Source: Bacteroidota bacterium (lineage in GTDB: Bacteria; Bacteroidota; Bacteroidia; Chitinophagales; Chitinophagaceae). From it: a DNA stretch of 64,000 bases. Below, one piece after another: positions 46,929-56,730 of this stretch. The notes below the pieces were generated by a model. That model searched no databases. It saw only the letters and a list, made by a program, of their open reading frames with translations, and was not told the DNA's origin. Made by a program: the position numbers and the translations under genes. The stretch is taken from assembly GCA_023416995.1 (NCBI GenBank), contig JAEZGI010000035.1:95789-159788 (forward strand), read 5' to 3'. The first letter of the stretch is position 1. Every line of letters begins with the position of its first letter.

Positions 46929-47786
46929 TCAGTGATCCAGTTTGGCTTTAAGACTAAGATCAAGGCTTCTTGCCTGGTGTATCAGGGCACCAACACTTAT
47001 ATAATCAACTCCTGCTTCTGCATAATCGGTGATGTTGTCCAGGTTAATACCACCACTTGCTTCTGTTTCGAAGCTATTGCCTATTAATTTGACAGCCGTT
47101 GCTATATCAGCCGGTAAAAAATTATCAAGCATTATGCGGTGAACCTTACCTATCCGGAGCACTTGTTCCACTTCTTCAAGACTCCTCGTTTCAACTTCAA
47201 TCTTAAGACCGGGGATTTTCGTTTGTACATAATCGTTAGCAGCATTGATAGCGAGCTCCAGACCGCCTGCATAATCAATATGATTATCTTTTAGCATAAT
47301 CATATCATAAAGACCCATACGGTGATTAAATCCACCTCCTATCCTTACTGCTTCCTTTTCAAGCAAACGAAAATTAGGTGTTGTTTTCCTTGTATCGAGA
47401 ATTTTCGTTTTGTAACCTGCAAGTTTTGTTACATAAGTGTGGGTCAGCGTTGCAATGCCACTCATGCGTTGCATACAGTTAAGCACAAGTCGCTCACAAC
47501 GTAAAATAACATGCACGGGCGCCCGCAGTTCGAAAGCTCTGTCACCAACCTGCATCATTGCTCCATCTTCCATCAATTGCCTGAATGAAATGTCAGGATG
47601 CTGCATGCTAAATATCCTTTTCGCGATAGCAACCCCTGCAAGCATACCAGGTTCTTTGATCTTCAATTCAGCGGTGCCCATGGCATCGGGTGATATACAA
47701 CTTAGTGTTGAATGATCACCATCACCGATATCTTCCTGTAAAGCTGCATCTACCAGTATGTTTAATTGTTCGTCGAACCAGTCCAT
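46929..47786 (-). CDS. nadC: Nicotinate-nucleotide pyrophosphorylase (carboxylating)
   Basis: A 285-residue quinolinate phosphoribosyltransferase making nicotinate mononucleotide in de novo NAD synthesis. Conserved blocks: EDIGDGDHST near the N-terminus, RMSGIATLTHTYV, LDTRKTTPNFRLLEKEAVRI, and VETRSLEEVEQVL; the C-terminus carries EASGGINLDNI. The partner genes nadA and nadB are not in this window. Promoter element at 47821-47828. Confidence 0.97.
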   Translation of the reverse strand: MDWFDEQLNILVDAALQEDIGDGDHSTLSCISPDAMGTAELKIKEPGMLAGVAIAKRIFSMQHPDISFRQLMEDGAMMQVGDRAFELRAPVHVILRCERLVLNCMQRMSGIATLTHTYVTKLAGYKTKILDTRKTTPNFRLLEKEAVRIGGGFNHRMGLYDMIMLKDNHIDYAGGLELAINAANDYVQTKIPGLKIEVETRSLEEVEQVLRIGKVHRIMLDNFLPADIATAVKLIGNSFETEASGGINLDNITDYAEAGVDYISVGALIHQARSLDLSLKAKLDH

Positions 47787-47820
47787 ATCCTTGTTTTACC
47801 TTGATGGGTACAATAATTTG

Positions 47821-47828
47821 CAAAGCTA
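47821..47828 (-). promoter_or_regulatory. Putative -7 promoter element of nadC
   Basis: TAGCTTTG on the minus strand matches TAnnTTTG exactly, 34 bases before the nadC start. No clear -33 element. Confidence 0.4.
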
Positions 47829-47855
47829 TATGATGTGGTTGACTTTATCAGCTTG

Positions 47856-48242
47856 TTATTCTACGCTGATCACAAGTTCCTGCAGCACCTGCAGGTCACC
47901 CTTTTGCTGGAGAAAAAAACGGGTGCGGTATTCGCGGATCTTTGTTTGTAGTGTGCCAATGCAGAACTGCGAACCATCTTTATTTTCGCCTTTATGTTTC
48001 ACCTTGAAACCTTTGACAGCATTACCTGCAAAAAAATCTTTAAGGATCATTTCTGCCTGCGCTTTGCTATAGCTTCCGGCTTTATCGGGTAATGTGAGCT
48101 CCACCCTGGCATCAAAATGCCGTGCAACTTCAGCTGCATTGCCTAGTCGCAGGGCATTAACCACTTCATCAACTGAACTACTCCGGTTAAAAGAGGTTAA
48201 TGAAAGAAAGACCAATAAAGCAAATCCTGCAACAAGCTTCAT
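47856..48242 (-). CDS. Exported DUF4783-like protein
   Basis: 128 residues with a signal peptide (about 1-18, MKLVAGFALLVFLSLTSF). The mature part matches the Bacteroidota DUF4783 type (recognised from memory): VVNALRLGNAAEVARHFDAR, then ILKDFF and FKVKHKGENKDGS. It has the size and alternation of an NTF2-like cone fold. Function unknown. Members commonly lie beside nadC, as here, with a promoter element between the two genes. Confidence 0.8.
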   Translation of the reverse strand: MKLVAGFALLVFLSLTSFNRSSSVDEVVNALRLGNAAEVARHFDARVELTLPDKAGSYSKAQAEMILKDFFAGNAVKGFKVKHKGENKDGSQFCIGTLQTKIREYRTRFFLQQKGDLQVLQELVISVE

Positions 48243-48403
48243 ATCTACAAGTTCAATTGCAAAAAGGCTAAAAACATGCCAAAATAAGATAATTAATATT
48301 GATTTAAAAATAATGGATATTTTGCAGTATTTATTTGCTAATCAACAGGTAGCGTTAATTTTTTCCTACCTGTACGAACGTTTAACAGTTTAACTATCTC
48401 ATT

Positions 48404-49930
48404 ATGTCTTCTAAGAAAGCAATGCTTGTAATCATGGATGGCTGGGGTCTTGGCCAGGTTTATGACTCTGATGCGATCCGTCATGCTAAAACACCTTTTG
48501 TAAGCAGTCTTTATGATCGTTTTCCAAATACTACATTAACTACCTGTGGCGAACTGGTTGGTTTGCCTGACGGGCAGATGGGCAACTCAGAAGTAGGGCA
48601 TCTTAATCTTGGTGCGGGACGTATTGTTTACCAGGAACTGCAACGTATCAACGTAGCCATTCGTGATGGTGAGTTTGCAAAAAACACCCAGATGCTTAAA
48701 GCGATTCATCTTGCAAAGTCTACCGGTAAACCTTTGCACCTGTTGGGTCTTGTGAGCGATGGAGGTGTGCATTCACATACTTCACATCTTAAAGCAATAT
48801 TATCACTTTGTGCGGCTGAAGGGTTTCATAACGTTTATGTACATGCGTTTACAGATGGTCGTGATACTGATCCGAAAAGCGGCCTTGGCTTCATTACCGA
48901 TCTGCAGGAACATCTTAACACCACAACCGGGAAAATCGCAACCATCACGGGGCGTTATTATGCTATGGATCGCGACAAACGCTGGGAGCGGGTGAAGCTT
49001 GCTTATGATGGCATGGTACATGGCATTGGTGATTATGCCATAAACCCGGTAACTGCTATAACAGATTCTTATCTCAATAATATTACCGATGAATTTATAA
49101 AACCCATCATTATTACCGACGAAGAACATCGTCCGGTTTCGGTTATACAGGATGGTGATGTGGTTATCTGTTTCAACTTCCGTACAGATCGTTGCCGTGA
49201 GATCACGGAAGTACTCACCCAGACCGATTTTCCTGAACATGGTATGCGTAAACTTAACCTGTCGTACACTACCATGACCGAATATGATAAGACCTTCAAA
49301 GGTGTTGAAGTGGTGTTTGAAAATGATAACCTTAACAATACCCTCGGCGAGGTATTGCAGGCTCATGGTAAAACACAGATACGGATCGCAGAAACTGAAA
49401 AATATCCCCACGTAACCTTCTTCTTCAGCGGGGGCCGGGAAGTACCATTTGAGGGAGAAAGACGCCTGATGGCAGCTTCACCCAAGGTAGCCACCTATGA
49501 TCTTAAACCAGAGATGAGTGCATTCGAATTAACTGATCTGATTATTCCGGAGATAGAAAACGAAACAGCAGACTTCATCTGTCTTAACTATGCGAATGCG
49601 GATATGGTGGGCCATACAGGTGTTTTCAGTGCTGTTGTCAAAGCAGTTGAAACTGTTGATGTTTGTGTTAACCGTCTTGTTACAACTGCGCTTGCGCACG
49701 GGTACACTATTTTTCTCACAGCAGATCACGGTAATGCCGACTACGTTGTGAATGCTGATGGAACCCCTAACACCGCACATACGTTGAATCCTGTTCCATT
49801 TTTCCTGATCAGTGCCGACTACCACGGCAAACTGAAACCGGGCAAGCTTGGGGATCTGGCGCCAACGATTTTGAAAGTTATGGGTCTTCCGATCCCGCAG
49901 GAAATGACCGGAAACATCCTGACAGACTGA
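48404..49930 (+). CDS. gpmI: 2,3-bisphosphoglycerate-independent phosphoglycerate mutase
   Basis: A 508-residue Mn-dependent glycolytic enzyme of the alkaline phosphatase superfamily. The N-terminal metal motif is VIMDGWG, catalytic S62 lies in MGNSEVGHLNLGAG, HAFTDGRDTDP and GRYYAMDRDKRW are in the inserted domain, and NYANADMVGHTG and TADHGNAD carry further metal ligands. Full length. Probably monocistronic. Confidence 0.97.
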   Translation: MSSKKAMLVIMDGWGLGQVYDSDAIRHAKTPFVSSLYDRFPNTTLTTCGELVGLPDGQMGNSEVGHLNLGAGRIVYQELQRINVAIRDGEFAKNTQMLKAIHLAKSTGKPLHLLGLVSDGGVHSHTSHLKAILSLCAAEGFHNVYVHAFTDGRDTDPKSGLGFITDLQEHLNTTTGKIATITGRYYAMDRDKRWERVKLAYDGMVHGIGDYAINPVTAITDSYLNNITDEFIKPIIITDEEHRPVSVIQDGDVVICFNFRTDRCREITEVLTQTDFPEHGMRKLNLSYTTMTEYDKTFKGVEVVFENDNLNNTLGEVLQAHGKTQIRIAETEKYPHVTFFFSGGREVPFEGERRLMAASPKVATYDLKPEMSAFELTDLIIPEIENETADFICLNYANADMVGHTGVFSAVVKAVETVDVCVNRLVTTALAHGYTIFLTADHGNADYVVNADGTPNTAHTLNPVPFFLISADYHGKLKPGKLGDLAPTILKVMGLPIPQEMTGNILTD

Positions 49931-49934
49931 GTTC

Positions 49935-49958
49935 GGGCAAAAAATGATTTTTCTGCCC
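49935..49958 (+). terminator. Possible terminator of gpmI
   Basis: GGGCA...TGCCC stem extended by A-T pairs around TGAT, just after the gpmI stop. The T-run is inside the stem, so efficiency is uncertain. Confidence 0.35.
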
Positions 49959-50013
49959 GCGCAGCTTTTGCGTCTCAAAATTGTCTAAATTACAGGGAAC
50001 CCAAAGAGTTTCT

Positions 50014-50598
50014 ATGACCGAAGAAGCCATTTTACACGGCTGTTTACATAATGACTCGAATTCCCAACGTGAGTTGTACAGCAGGTACAGCCCGAAGATG
50101 CTTTCAGTATGTTACCGCTTCGCCCATAACCGGGAGGATGCGGAAGACATGCTCCAGGAAGGATTCATAAAGGTTTTCTCGCAAATACACACTTTTCAGA
50201 ACAAGGGTGCATTTGAGGGATGGATCCGGCGCATCATCGTTCATACCTGTATCAACAATCTCAAAAAGAACAAAAAATTTAATGACAGTGTGGATCTGAT
50301 TCACGCCACCACCATGCAGGTGAGGGAGGAATCTGTTCCGTCGATTGTGCAGGCCAAACAGGTGGTAGAATGTATTCGCCTTTTGCCTATCGGTTACAGG
50401 ACGGTGCTTAACCTGTACGCGATTGAGGGCTATTCTCACAAAGAGATAGCGGAAGTACTCGACATTGAAGAGAGCACAAGCAGATCACAGTATACCAGGG
50501 CAAAACAAATGCTCGAAGATATACTGGTGCGTAAAAACATTATCCAGAAACCGAAGCAAAAGGTTAATTGGTTAAGAGTAGCAGGCGGAGGAAGATAA
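50014..50598 (+). CDS. ECF-type RNA polymerase sigma factor
   Basis: 194 residues from the ATG at 50014, which has AAAGAG six bases upstream; a TTG start at 49981 is possible but has no such site. Region 2 contains AHNREDAEDMLQEGFIKVF and GWIRRIIVHTCINNLKK; region 4 contains LPIGYRTVLNLYAIEGYSHK and the helix ending STSRSQYTRAKQML. It precedes a protein with a short N-terminal cytoplasmic segment and one membrane helix, a likely regulator of this sigma. Confidence 0.94.
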   Translation: MTEEAILHGCLHNDSNSQRELYSRYSPKMLSVCYRFAHNREDAEDMLQEGFIKVFSQIHTFQNKGAFEGWIRRIIVHTCINNLKKNKKFNDSVDLIHATTMQVREESVPSIVQAKQVVECIRLLPIGYRTVLNLYAIEGYSHKEIAEVLDIEESTSRSQYTRAKQMLEDILVRKNIIQKPKQKVNWLRVAGGGR

Positions 50599-50700
50599 GC
50601 GTTGTATGGGTGCTATTGTGAACCATATATCATCATGATGTAGCCAGACTTCGTTTATAATACAATCCTTTGAAAACCCTGCCCTACAAATACCAAGATT

Positions 50701-52119
50701 ATGGAGCGCAATTTTTACGATGATGATTTTGAAGAACTGCTGAAAGAGAAAGCTGACCAATACAAAATGTATCCTTCTGATAGCGTGTGGAACGGGATTC
50801 AAAATTCACTGCATTCGAAGAGAAAATGGTATTGGCTGGGTTTTGCACTCTTACTCTCCGGTGTGAGTTACTATGCAATAGAAGCATTAATAGCGCCACC
50901 ATCACCACGTAATGCTACTTCATCTAAAACTTCTGTCACAAAAACGGCGATTGCCGAAGCTACCGCTGACGAACATATCTCCAAAGCCCTTGTTATTCCA
51001 ATCACGGCTGCTAAAACAAACCAGAAACCAGTGGTGCCGTCGGCCACCCACCAGCCTTTTTATGGAGTTTTTAGTATAGACCAGAGTTATCGTTCACGCG
51101 GTCCTGCCGCGACCCTGGCATCGATTGATCCGGATCGCGCAGGAAAACTTGCAATAGTACCGCCATCCCGTAACACGTTGGTTGCATCTCCCGAAGGTGC
51201 GCTGTCTAATTTTGTCGTGCAAGAACAGGACGATCCGCTTCAAACAGATATCAATGCCAGTCAGCGCCTGCCTGGTACCGGCGTGAGGTTCCCAATGGAA
51301 GCGGAACCATCAAACGAGGATATTGCTAAAATAAACTGGCTACAGGAGATCGCTGTACATGAGATAACAGTTCCAAAAACAAAAAGACTGGGCTGGCAAT
51401 TATCGTTTGCACCGACAATGAATTATCGTAAACTGTCTACCAGCAAAAATCCCGGCAGACAATACACCGTAAAAAACATCCCGATGGCGATGAATTTTGA
51501 AGGTGACCTGGAAAACCTCGTTAGTCATAAACCTGCATTAGGCTTTGAGCTCGGTACCCACCTCCGATATAAAGTTGACAGAACCGTAACGTTCAAAACC
51601 GGTATACAGTTTAACTATGCCCGTTATGCCATAGAAGCGTTTGAATCATCCGCAGAGGTTGCCACTATTGCTTTAAACAGTGTTGGCAGTACCCATCGTC
51701 GTGATAGTATCCGTTCTATCAGCGCCATCAATAATTTCGCGGGTCGTTCGGTGAAAGATCTTCAAAACCAGTACTTCCAGTTATCAGCGCCCATCGGTGT
51801 TGAGGTTAAGGTAATAGATGGGGCAAGGCTGCAGTTTCATGTAGCGGGTACCATTCAACCGACTTATCTGATTAACCGCAACAGCTACCTCATTACCACC
51901 GACTACCAGAACTATACCCGTGAACCCTCGCTGGTGCGGAGGTGGAACATGAATACAAGTGCCGAAGCTTTCGTTTCTTACAGCACAGGCGGCATTAGCT
52001 GGCAGGTTGGTCCGCAGTTCAGGTACCAGTTATTGTCAAGCTATTCATCAAAATACCCCATTCGTGAAAACCTCATGGAATACGGAGTTAAGATCGGTGT
52101 AACAAAAACGCTGCGCTAG
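50701..52119 (+). CDS. Membrane-anchored beta-barrel protein downstream of an ECF sigma factor, possible anti-sigma partner
   Basis: 472 residues. About 40 N-terminal residues are polar and cytoplasmic-like (DDDFEELLKEKADQYKMYP, then DSVWNGIQ), followed by one membrane helix (about 43-62, WYWLGFALLLSGVSYYAIEA). A long low-complexity linker runs to about 225. The last 240 residues have outer-membrane-beta-barrel strand patterning (TFKTGIQFNYARY, then GISWQVGPQFRYQL). Such two-part proteins follow ECF sigma genes in Bacteroidota. They could bind sigma at one end and span the outer membrane at the other; this is inference. The gene starts 102 bp after the sigma gene. Confidence 0.7.
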   Translation: MERNFYDDDFEELLKEKADQYKMYPSDSVWNGIQNSLHSKRKWYWLGFALLLSGVSYYAIEALIAPPSPRNATSSKTSVTKTAIAEATADEHISKALVIPITAAKTNQKPVVPSATHQPFYGVFSIDQSYRSRGPAATLASIDPDRAGKLAIVPPSRNTLVASPEGALSNFVVQEQDDPLQTDINASQRLPGTGVRFPMEAEPSNEDIAKINWLQEIAVHEITVPKTKRLGWQLSFAPTMNYRKLSTSKNPGRQYTVKNIPMAMNFEGDLENLVSHKPALGFELGTHLRYKVDRTVTFKTGIQFNYARYAIEAFESSAEVATIALNSVGSTHRRDSIRSISAINNFAGRSVKDLQNQYFQLSAPIGVEVKVIDGARLQFHVAGTIQPTYLINRNSYLITTDYQNYTREPSLVRRWNMNTSAEAFVSYSTGGISWQVGPQFRYQLLSSYSSKYPIRENLMEYGVKIGVTKTLR

Positions 52120-52191
52120 TACGGCTCATTTTTTATGCTAAATTTATTGCTGCCTGCTAAAATGGAATTGGCATTTACTTAATTTTAGAAA

Positions 52192-52788
52192 ATGAAGTCA
52201 TGCTACTTTCTTCTCTTTTCATTGGTTCTTGCCGTTTCCTGTGCTGATGATATTGATTCTTCCGGATCCACGGCAACTTTACCCGAAGACGCCAACAATC
52301 CCAAACAATTTTTCCCGGTACTTGATTATTTACGCGGTGAGGTGAAAATGGTGGATTCATTCGCTACTGCCATCCGCCAGTATGTTACCGTGAACGGGAA
52401 AACTGATTCTGGATTTATTTCACCAGCACAGTTTCGCGAAGTGATGGAAGAGTATCTTTCAGCTGATCTCAGCAAGGAGAATTTTGAAAAATATTATTCC
52501 GAGTCTTCATTTTTTGACCAGGGTACGCAAACTTCTACCTTCACTTATTCCACTAAAAATGATGAACTGGAGTTTCACCGGATCGATGTACTGGTTCAGG
52601 GTACAGAAAGTTATGATAAGGTAAGCAGTATTTACCTTGAGAAATTTGCTGCAAACGACGATTCATCCGTAGTTAAAAAAATACTGCTCCGTAACGGTAT
52701 CAGCGTAATGATCAATTCAGAAGTAACCAAGGGCAATGCTCCACCGGTCGTGAAGCAGGAGAAATTTGTCTGGAATGATTTTGAATGA
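52192..52788 (+). CDS. Putative lipoprotein of unknown function
   Basis: 198 residues. The N-terminus is a lipoprotein signal: a hydrophobic stretch then the lipobox AVSC (Cys about residue 17), followed by acidic ADDIDSSG, which in Bacteroidota may favour surface export. The remainder is mixed alpha/beta with no motif I recognise. It could belong to the preceding sigma/beta-barrel unit (72-bp gap). Confidence 0.7.
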   Translation: MKSCYFLLFSLVLAVSCADDIDSSGSTATLPEDANNPKQFFPVLDYLRGEVKMVDSFATAIRQYVTVNGKTDSGFISPAQFREVMEEYLSADLSKENFEKYYSESSFFDQGTQTSTFTYSTKNDELEFHRIDVLVQGTESYDKVSSIYLEKFAANDDSSVVKKILLRNGISVMINSEVTKGNAPPVVKQEKFVWNDFE

Positions 52789-52847
52789 ATCATAATGAGC
52801 CGTTGATCATAGGCTGCGGAGGGAACTTTTAGCAGCGGCGGCTGTTA

Positions 52848-52855
52848 TATTTTTG
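52848..52855 (+). promoter_or_regulatory. Putative -7 promoter element of uvrC
   Basis: TATTTTTG matches TAnnTTTG, 40 bases before the uvrC ATG. A TTTT at 52827-52830 lies at a suitable distance for a weak -33. Confidence 0.45.
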
Positions 52856-52894
52856 CACAATCAACCCCGCATGGCCGCGGGATAAGGATGTACC

Positions 52895-54811
52895 ATGACG
52901 CAGCAGGAATTTCAACAGATATCACATACGATTCCCCTCAATCCCGGAGTATACAAATATTACGATCAGAAAAACGAGTTGTTGTATGTAGGCAAGGCAA
53001 AAAGTTTGCGAAAACGTGTTGGCTCTTACTTCAACAAAACCTTCACCACCTACAAAACGCATGAACTTGTTCAGCGTATCCGGCGCATTGAGTTTACGAT
53101 AGTCAACAGCGAGCAGGACGCGTTTTTGCTGGAGAACTCACTGATCAAACAATTTCAGCCAAAGTTCAACATCAACCTAAAAGACGACAAGACCTATCCC
53201 TATATCGTTATTAAAAATGAACCCTTCCCCCGCATTTTCCTGACACGGCGTAAAATCAACGATGGTTCTGAATACCTTGGCCCTTTTACTTCTGTAGGCA
53301 AAGTGCGCGAACTGATGGATTTTGTTAAGTCTAATATCCAGTTGCGCACCTGCAAGCTGAACCTCACGGAACCCAATATCAGGAAAAAGAAATTCAAAGT
53401 GTGCCTGGAATATCATCTCGGAAACTGTAAGGGTCCATGCGAGGGCTACCAGGATGCGGAGGATTATAAAGAAGGCATCCAGCAGATCCGGAATATTTTA
53501 AAAGGGAATCTTAACCCGGTAATCCAGCAATTCAGGAACGAGATGCGTGCTCATGCCGCAAACCTGAATTTTGAGAAAGCAGAGATTATCCGGAAAAAGA
53601 TCAGTCATATGGAGCAATATGCGGCCCGTTCGGTGATTGTAAGCAGCCAGATGACTAACGCGGATGTTTTTACCTTGCTGCGAGAAGAGGACAAAGCCTA
53701 TGTCAACTACCTGATGGTACAAAACGGCACTATTGTTCAGACTCATACTTCGCAACTTGAAACTCACCTGGAAGAACCTGACGAGGAAGTACTTGCTTTT
53801 GCTGTGGCCCAGTTGCGGGATACCTTTAACAGTCTTGCGCGTGAGATCGTGGTACCATTTCCTATAGAATACGCAGAAAACGATATCATCATTACTGTTC
53901 CCCGCGCCGGCGACAAAAAGAAACTGCTTGATCTGTCCGAGAAAAATGTGAACTATTTCCGCGAGGAATTGCGCAAAAAGCGGATGCTGCAACTGGAAGG
54001 AAAAGATGATATGGAGAAGAAAAAGGTGCTTTATCTTTTACAGGAAGATCTGAAGTTGCCTGACCTGCCCGTGCACATTGAGTGTTTTGATAATTCCAAT
54101 TTCCAGGGCAGTTACCCTGTTTCGGCCATGGTTTGTTTCCGTATGGGCGTGCCCAGCAAGGCAGATTACCGGCATTATAACGTTAAAACCGTGCAGGGTA
54201 TCAACGATTTTGCGACCATGAAAGAGGTGGTCATGCGCCGATACAGGCGGCTAACGGAAGAAGCGCAGCCTTTGCCTCAACTCGTGATCATTGACGGTGG
54301 CAAGGGGCAGTTGAGTGCGGCTATGGAAAGTATTCACGAATTGGGACTGGAAGGCAGGATGACCGTGGTGGGTTTGGCAAAAAATGAAGAAGAGATATTT
54401 TACCCGGGTGACCAGGAATCGTTGAAACTGCCTTATAACAGCCCGAGCCTGCACCTGATCCGGAGAATCAGGGATGAGGTGCATCGTTTCGGAATCAGGT
54501 TTCACCGCCAGAAACGCAGCCAGGGCACCTTTAAAAACGAATTGGAGCAGATCAAGGGAATTGGAAAGACAACTGCCGATCAATTACTAAAAACCTATAA
54601 ATCGGTAAAAAAAGTCCGTGAGCTGAGCCGGGAGGAATTAAGCCAGGCTGTGGGAAGCAATCGCGCATTACTGATATGGAACTTTTTTCATCCCGAAGAG
54701 TCTGTTGAGCCACCTCCTGATATGGACGCTATCGCAAAACAAACCGAAGCTGAGGATAATAGCGGGTTGTCAGCTGATGATATTGTTCCGCCTGAAAAAA
54801 AACACCCTTAG
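52895..54811 (+). CDS. uvrC: UvrABC excinuclease subunit C
   Basis: A 638-residue nucleotide-excision-repair nuclease that makes both incisions beside a lesion. The GIY-YIG domain (about 14-95) has GVYKYYDQKNELLYVGKAK for the 3' incision. A Cys-rich stretch (CLEYHLGNCKGPCEG) follows, then a UVR motif around FEKAEIIRKKISHME. The RNase H-like domain (about 360-530, ECFDNSNFQGSYPVSAMVCF and VIIDGGKGQLSAA) makes the 5' incision. The last part carries helix-hairpin-helix KGIGKTTADQLLK. The C-terminal tail is acidic. Confidence 0.97.
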   Translation: MTQQEFQQISHTIPLNPGVYKYYDQKNELLYVGKAKSLRKRVGSYFNKTFTTYKTHELVQRIRRIEFTIVNSEQDAFLLENSLIKQFQPKFNINLKDDKTYPYIVIKNEPFPRIFLTRRKINDGSEYLGPFTSVGKVRELMDFVKSNIQLRTCKLNLTEPNIRKKKFKVCLEYHLGNCKGPCEGYQDAEDYKEGIQQIRNILKGNLNPVIQQFRNEMRAHAANLNFEKAEIIRKKISHMEQYAARSVIVSSQMTNADVFTLLREEDKAYVNYLMVQNGTIVQTHTSQLETHLEEPDEEVLAFAVAQLRDTFNSLAREIVVPFPIEYAENDIIITVPRAGDKKKLLDLSEKNVNYFREELRKKRMLQLEGKDDMEKKKVLYLLQEDLKLPDLPVHIECFDNSNFQGSYPVSAMVCFRMGVPSKADYRHYNVKTVQGINDFATMKEVVMRRYRRLTEEAQPLPQLVIIDGGKGQLSAAMESIHELGLEGRMTVVGLAKNEEEIFYPGDQESLKLPYNSPSLHLIRRIRDEVHRFGIRFHRQKRSQGTFKNELEQIKGIGKTTADQLLKTYKSVKKVRELSREELSQAVGSNRALLIWNFFHPEESVEPPPDMDAIAKQTEAEDNSGLSADDIVPPEKKHP

Positions 54812-54912
54812 TCAAAAGCCCCAAAAAAAACTACCTGATCCAGGTTAAGGAATAGGCTATCTCGTAAAAATACGAATAGCGCCCTTGAGGGGACGCTCTT
54901 AAAAAAAATAAA

Positions 54913-54942
54913 GGGGCCAGGATAGAAATCCAGCCCCGTTTT
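54913..54942 (+). terminator. uvrC terminator, related to the 7.7-kb hairpin repeat
   Basis: GGGGCCAGGAT (54913-54923) pairs imperfectly with ATCCAGCCCC (54928-54937), followed by GTTTTT. The hairpin is nearly the same as unit 3 of the array at 7663-7980. On the minus strand it is also followed by a long T-rich run, so it may work in both directions. Confidence 0.75.
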
Positions 54943-55616
54943 TAAAATCCAATATCCTATGAAAAACCGATGTAAAAGTAGGCATTAGGTCGAACAAAAC
55001 AATACCCGGATTTGGGTATTTTTGATATTTTATTATTGTCATTTTTACACAAAAAAAATCCGGGAAATTCAGTGTCCGTCCTGATTTTTAATCTCTTGGA
55101 TACTCCAAGCCTCAAATCCTTATGGGACGCAGCTTTCAGCTTTACCAGTCACGTCTAAATTTTGAAACTTTAATATCTGCATCAAAACCGTGAAACGCAG
55201 CACTATCGCGCTTTTGACCCATTCCGGGTACTTTTTGCCAGCCTGCTTACCTGATACCGCTATGATCTTGTTTTGACCAGATAGGGCTGATCGATTCTTA
55301 ATAAAATAACCGCCGTAATTTTACGTGGGATATTTACGGACAGACGAAATACCCGGAAGCACCACGATCCATCAACGTTTGCCGTATGCTTTGGCCCCTA
55401 TCATCCTGAAACTTACATATTACCCATCACCGCAAAACTTGCCTCTAAACAGCTGTGGCTGATATTTTTCGTTTTCCCCGGCGGGGAACCTGGCCGTCAA
55501 CTACCCTTAGATTCCACCTCGCGGTGGACACCATTGCTCCTGGCTAATAGTTGGTGATTACAACCCATGACGAACATGCACCATCAGGTTTATCGCATAC
55601 ATCACGCACAAAACAC

Positions 55617-55642
55617 AACAGGCACCGCGAGCGGTGCCTGTT
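55617..55642 (-). terminator. Terminator of the gldKLMN operon
   Basis: AACAGGCACCG (55617-55627) pairs with CGGTGCCTGTT (55632-55642) around a 4-base loop. GTGTTTTGTG follows on the minus strand. It lies 24 bases past the gldN stop. Confidence 0.8.
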
Positions 55643-55665
55643 CAAGTATATCAGGGAAAAAATGT

Positions 55666-56709
55666 TTAGTAAGACCAGAGATCCTGCTCGTAGTTGAAGA
55701 TCTTTTCTTTGATGTTCTCACCTTCCAGTAATGCAAGGATCGGATCCTTGATATAGCTGCTGATGAACGCATCATTCGGGTTATTGATGGTTGATTTCAG
55801 GATCCTGCTGGAGAACATGCGGCTCTCAAACAGTTCTTCCCAACTCATCTTTGCTCCGTAGTTTCTTCCATTGTACACGTCGTAACGCGCAAGCATTGGT
55901 CTCAAATCCGGATAATACACCCAGAACAATGGAGTTGTTGCCCGGAACGATCCATCTTCATTCAGAATCGTTTTAATTGGAGCAATACCCAGGATCCTGG
56001 TTGTCATACGGGAAGATTCCTTGTCAAATACAACATCTTCCTTGATCCAGTATCTTTCAACAATGTCAGGGTTGAATTCAGCTCCAATGGTGGTATCCTT
56101 AAGGATGCCTTTAGAACCATCAGGATCGTTAACCCAGTCAGGAATCTGTTTTGTTGTAGGTTTTCCTACAAGGAGTTCTGCAATTTCTTTGAAAGTCATG
56201 GGAGTCGTGAAACGATCATCACCACCGGCAGCACTGAATGCTACCACTTCGTTGTTTTTGATGGCGTTCAACAGCATCACGATAAATCGCTGGTTGCCGT
56301 TGTCACTCTCTGCTTTATACACGAAGGGAAGGTTGATCTTCTCATGTACGTCGATTTCTCTCCACACACGCTGCACATACGCTGCATCATCCTCACGGAT
56401 ATGCTCATACGCCAGGGGCACTCTTTCTCTTACCAGGTTGCGTTCGATCGCATTGTCGTTACGCAAAGATGGTTTCGGAGCTTCCAGTTTGATGTCTGCT
56501 TCCAGTGGAACCACTGCAGGAACTGTATCCGTCTTTGCGGCAAGTGCTGCATTGTTGGCGGCGTTGTTGTTCCTGGAGGTATTGGTTGGTTTGGTGGTAG
56601 TTCTTTTGGTTGCCTTCCTGACCGGTTTTTTGGTTTGCGCTTCCGCATTACCAACAAACACAGCCATAACAACCACAAGTAATCCCAGTCTGATGATACG
56701 ATTTTTCAT
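55666..56709 (-). CDS. gldN: Type IX secretion / gliding protein GldN (PorN)
   Basis: A 347-residue periplasmic protein. The signal peptide (about 1-24) ends NAEAQ. A Thr/Asn/Lys-rich low-complexity segment (about 26-60) follows, then the GldN/PorN domain (from about 85), with YVQRVWREIDVHEKINLPF, and DLRPMLARYDVYN near the end. In the T9SS it forms an outer-membrane-associated ring with the GldK lipoprotein. Last gene of gldK-L-M-N; 21 bp after gldM. Gliding itself cannot be predicted from these genes alone, since non-motile species also use them for secretion. Confidence 0.95.
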   Translation of the reverse strand: MKNRIIRLGLLVVVMAVFVGNAEAQTKKPVRKATKRTTTKPTNTSRNNNAANNAALAAKTDTVPAVVPLEADIKLEAPKPSLRNDNAIERNLVRERVPLAYEHIREDDAAYVQRVWREIDVHEKINLPFVYKAESDNGNQRFIVMLLNAIKNNEVVAFSAAGGDDRFTTPMTFKEIAELLVGKPTTKQIPDWVNDPDGSKGILKDTTIGAEFNPDIVERYWIKEDVVFDKESSRMTTRILGIAPIKTILNEDGSFRATTPLFWVYYPDLRPMLARYDVYNGRNYGAKMSWEELFESRMFSSRILKSTINNPNDAFISSYIKDPILALLEGENIKEKIFNYEQDLWSY

Positions 56710-56730
56710 TATCCCTGATTTATAATATAC

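Larger units (their letters stand above)
54812..55665. other. Gene-free region, 854 bp, between uvrC and gldN
   Basis: Convergent spacer. It holds a hairpin at 54913-54942 and a terminator at 55617-55642, annotated separately. Two more short hairpins lie at 55474-55488 (TTCCCC/GGGGAA) and 55513-55528 (TCCACC/GGTGGA). No ORF longer than about 60 codons has coding character and I recognise no tRNA or small RNA, although the paired hairpins leave a structured RNA possible. Confidence 0.6.

Noticed and set aside
55441..55530. Possible structured RNA (two adjacent hairpins)
   Set aside because: Stems of only 6 bp, no recognised RNA family and no promoter-like element; mentioned only in the spacer description.
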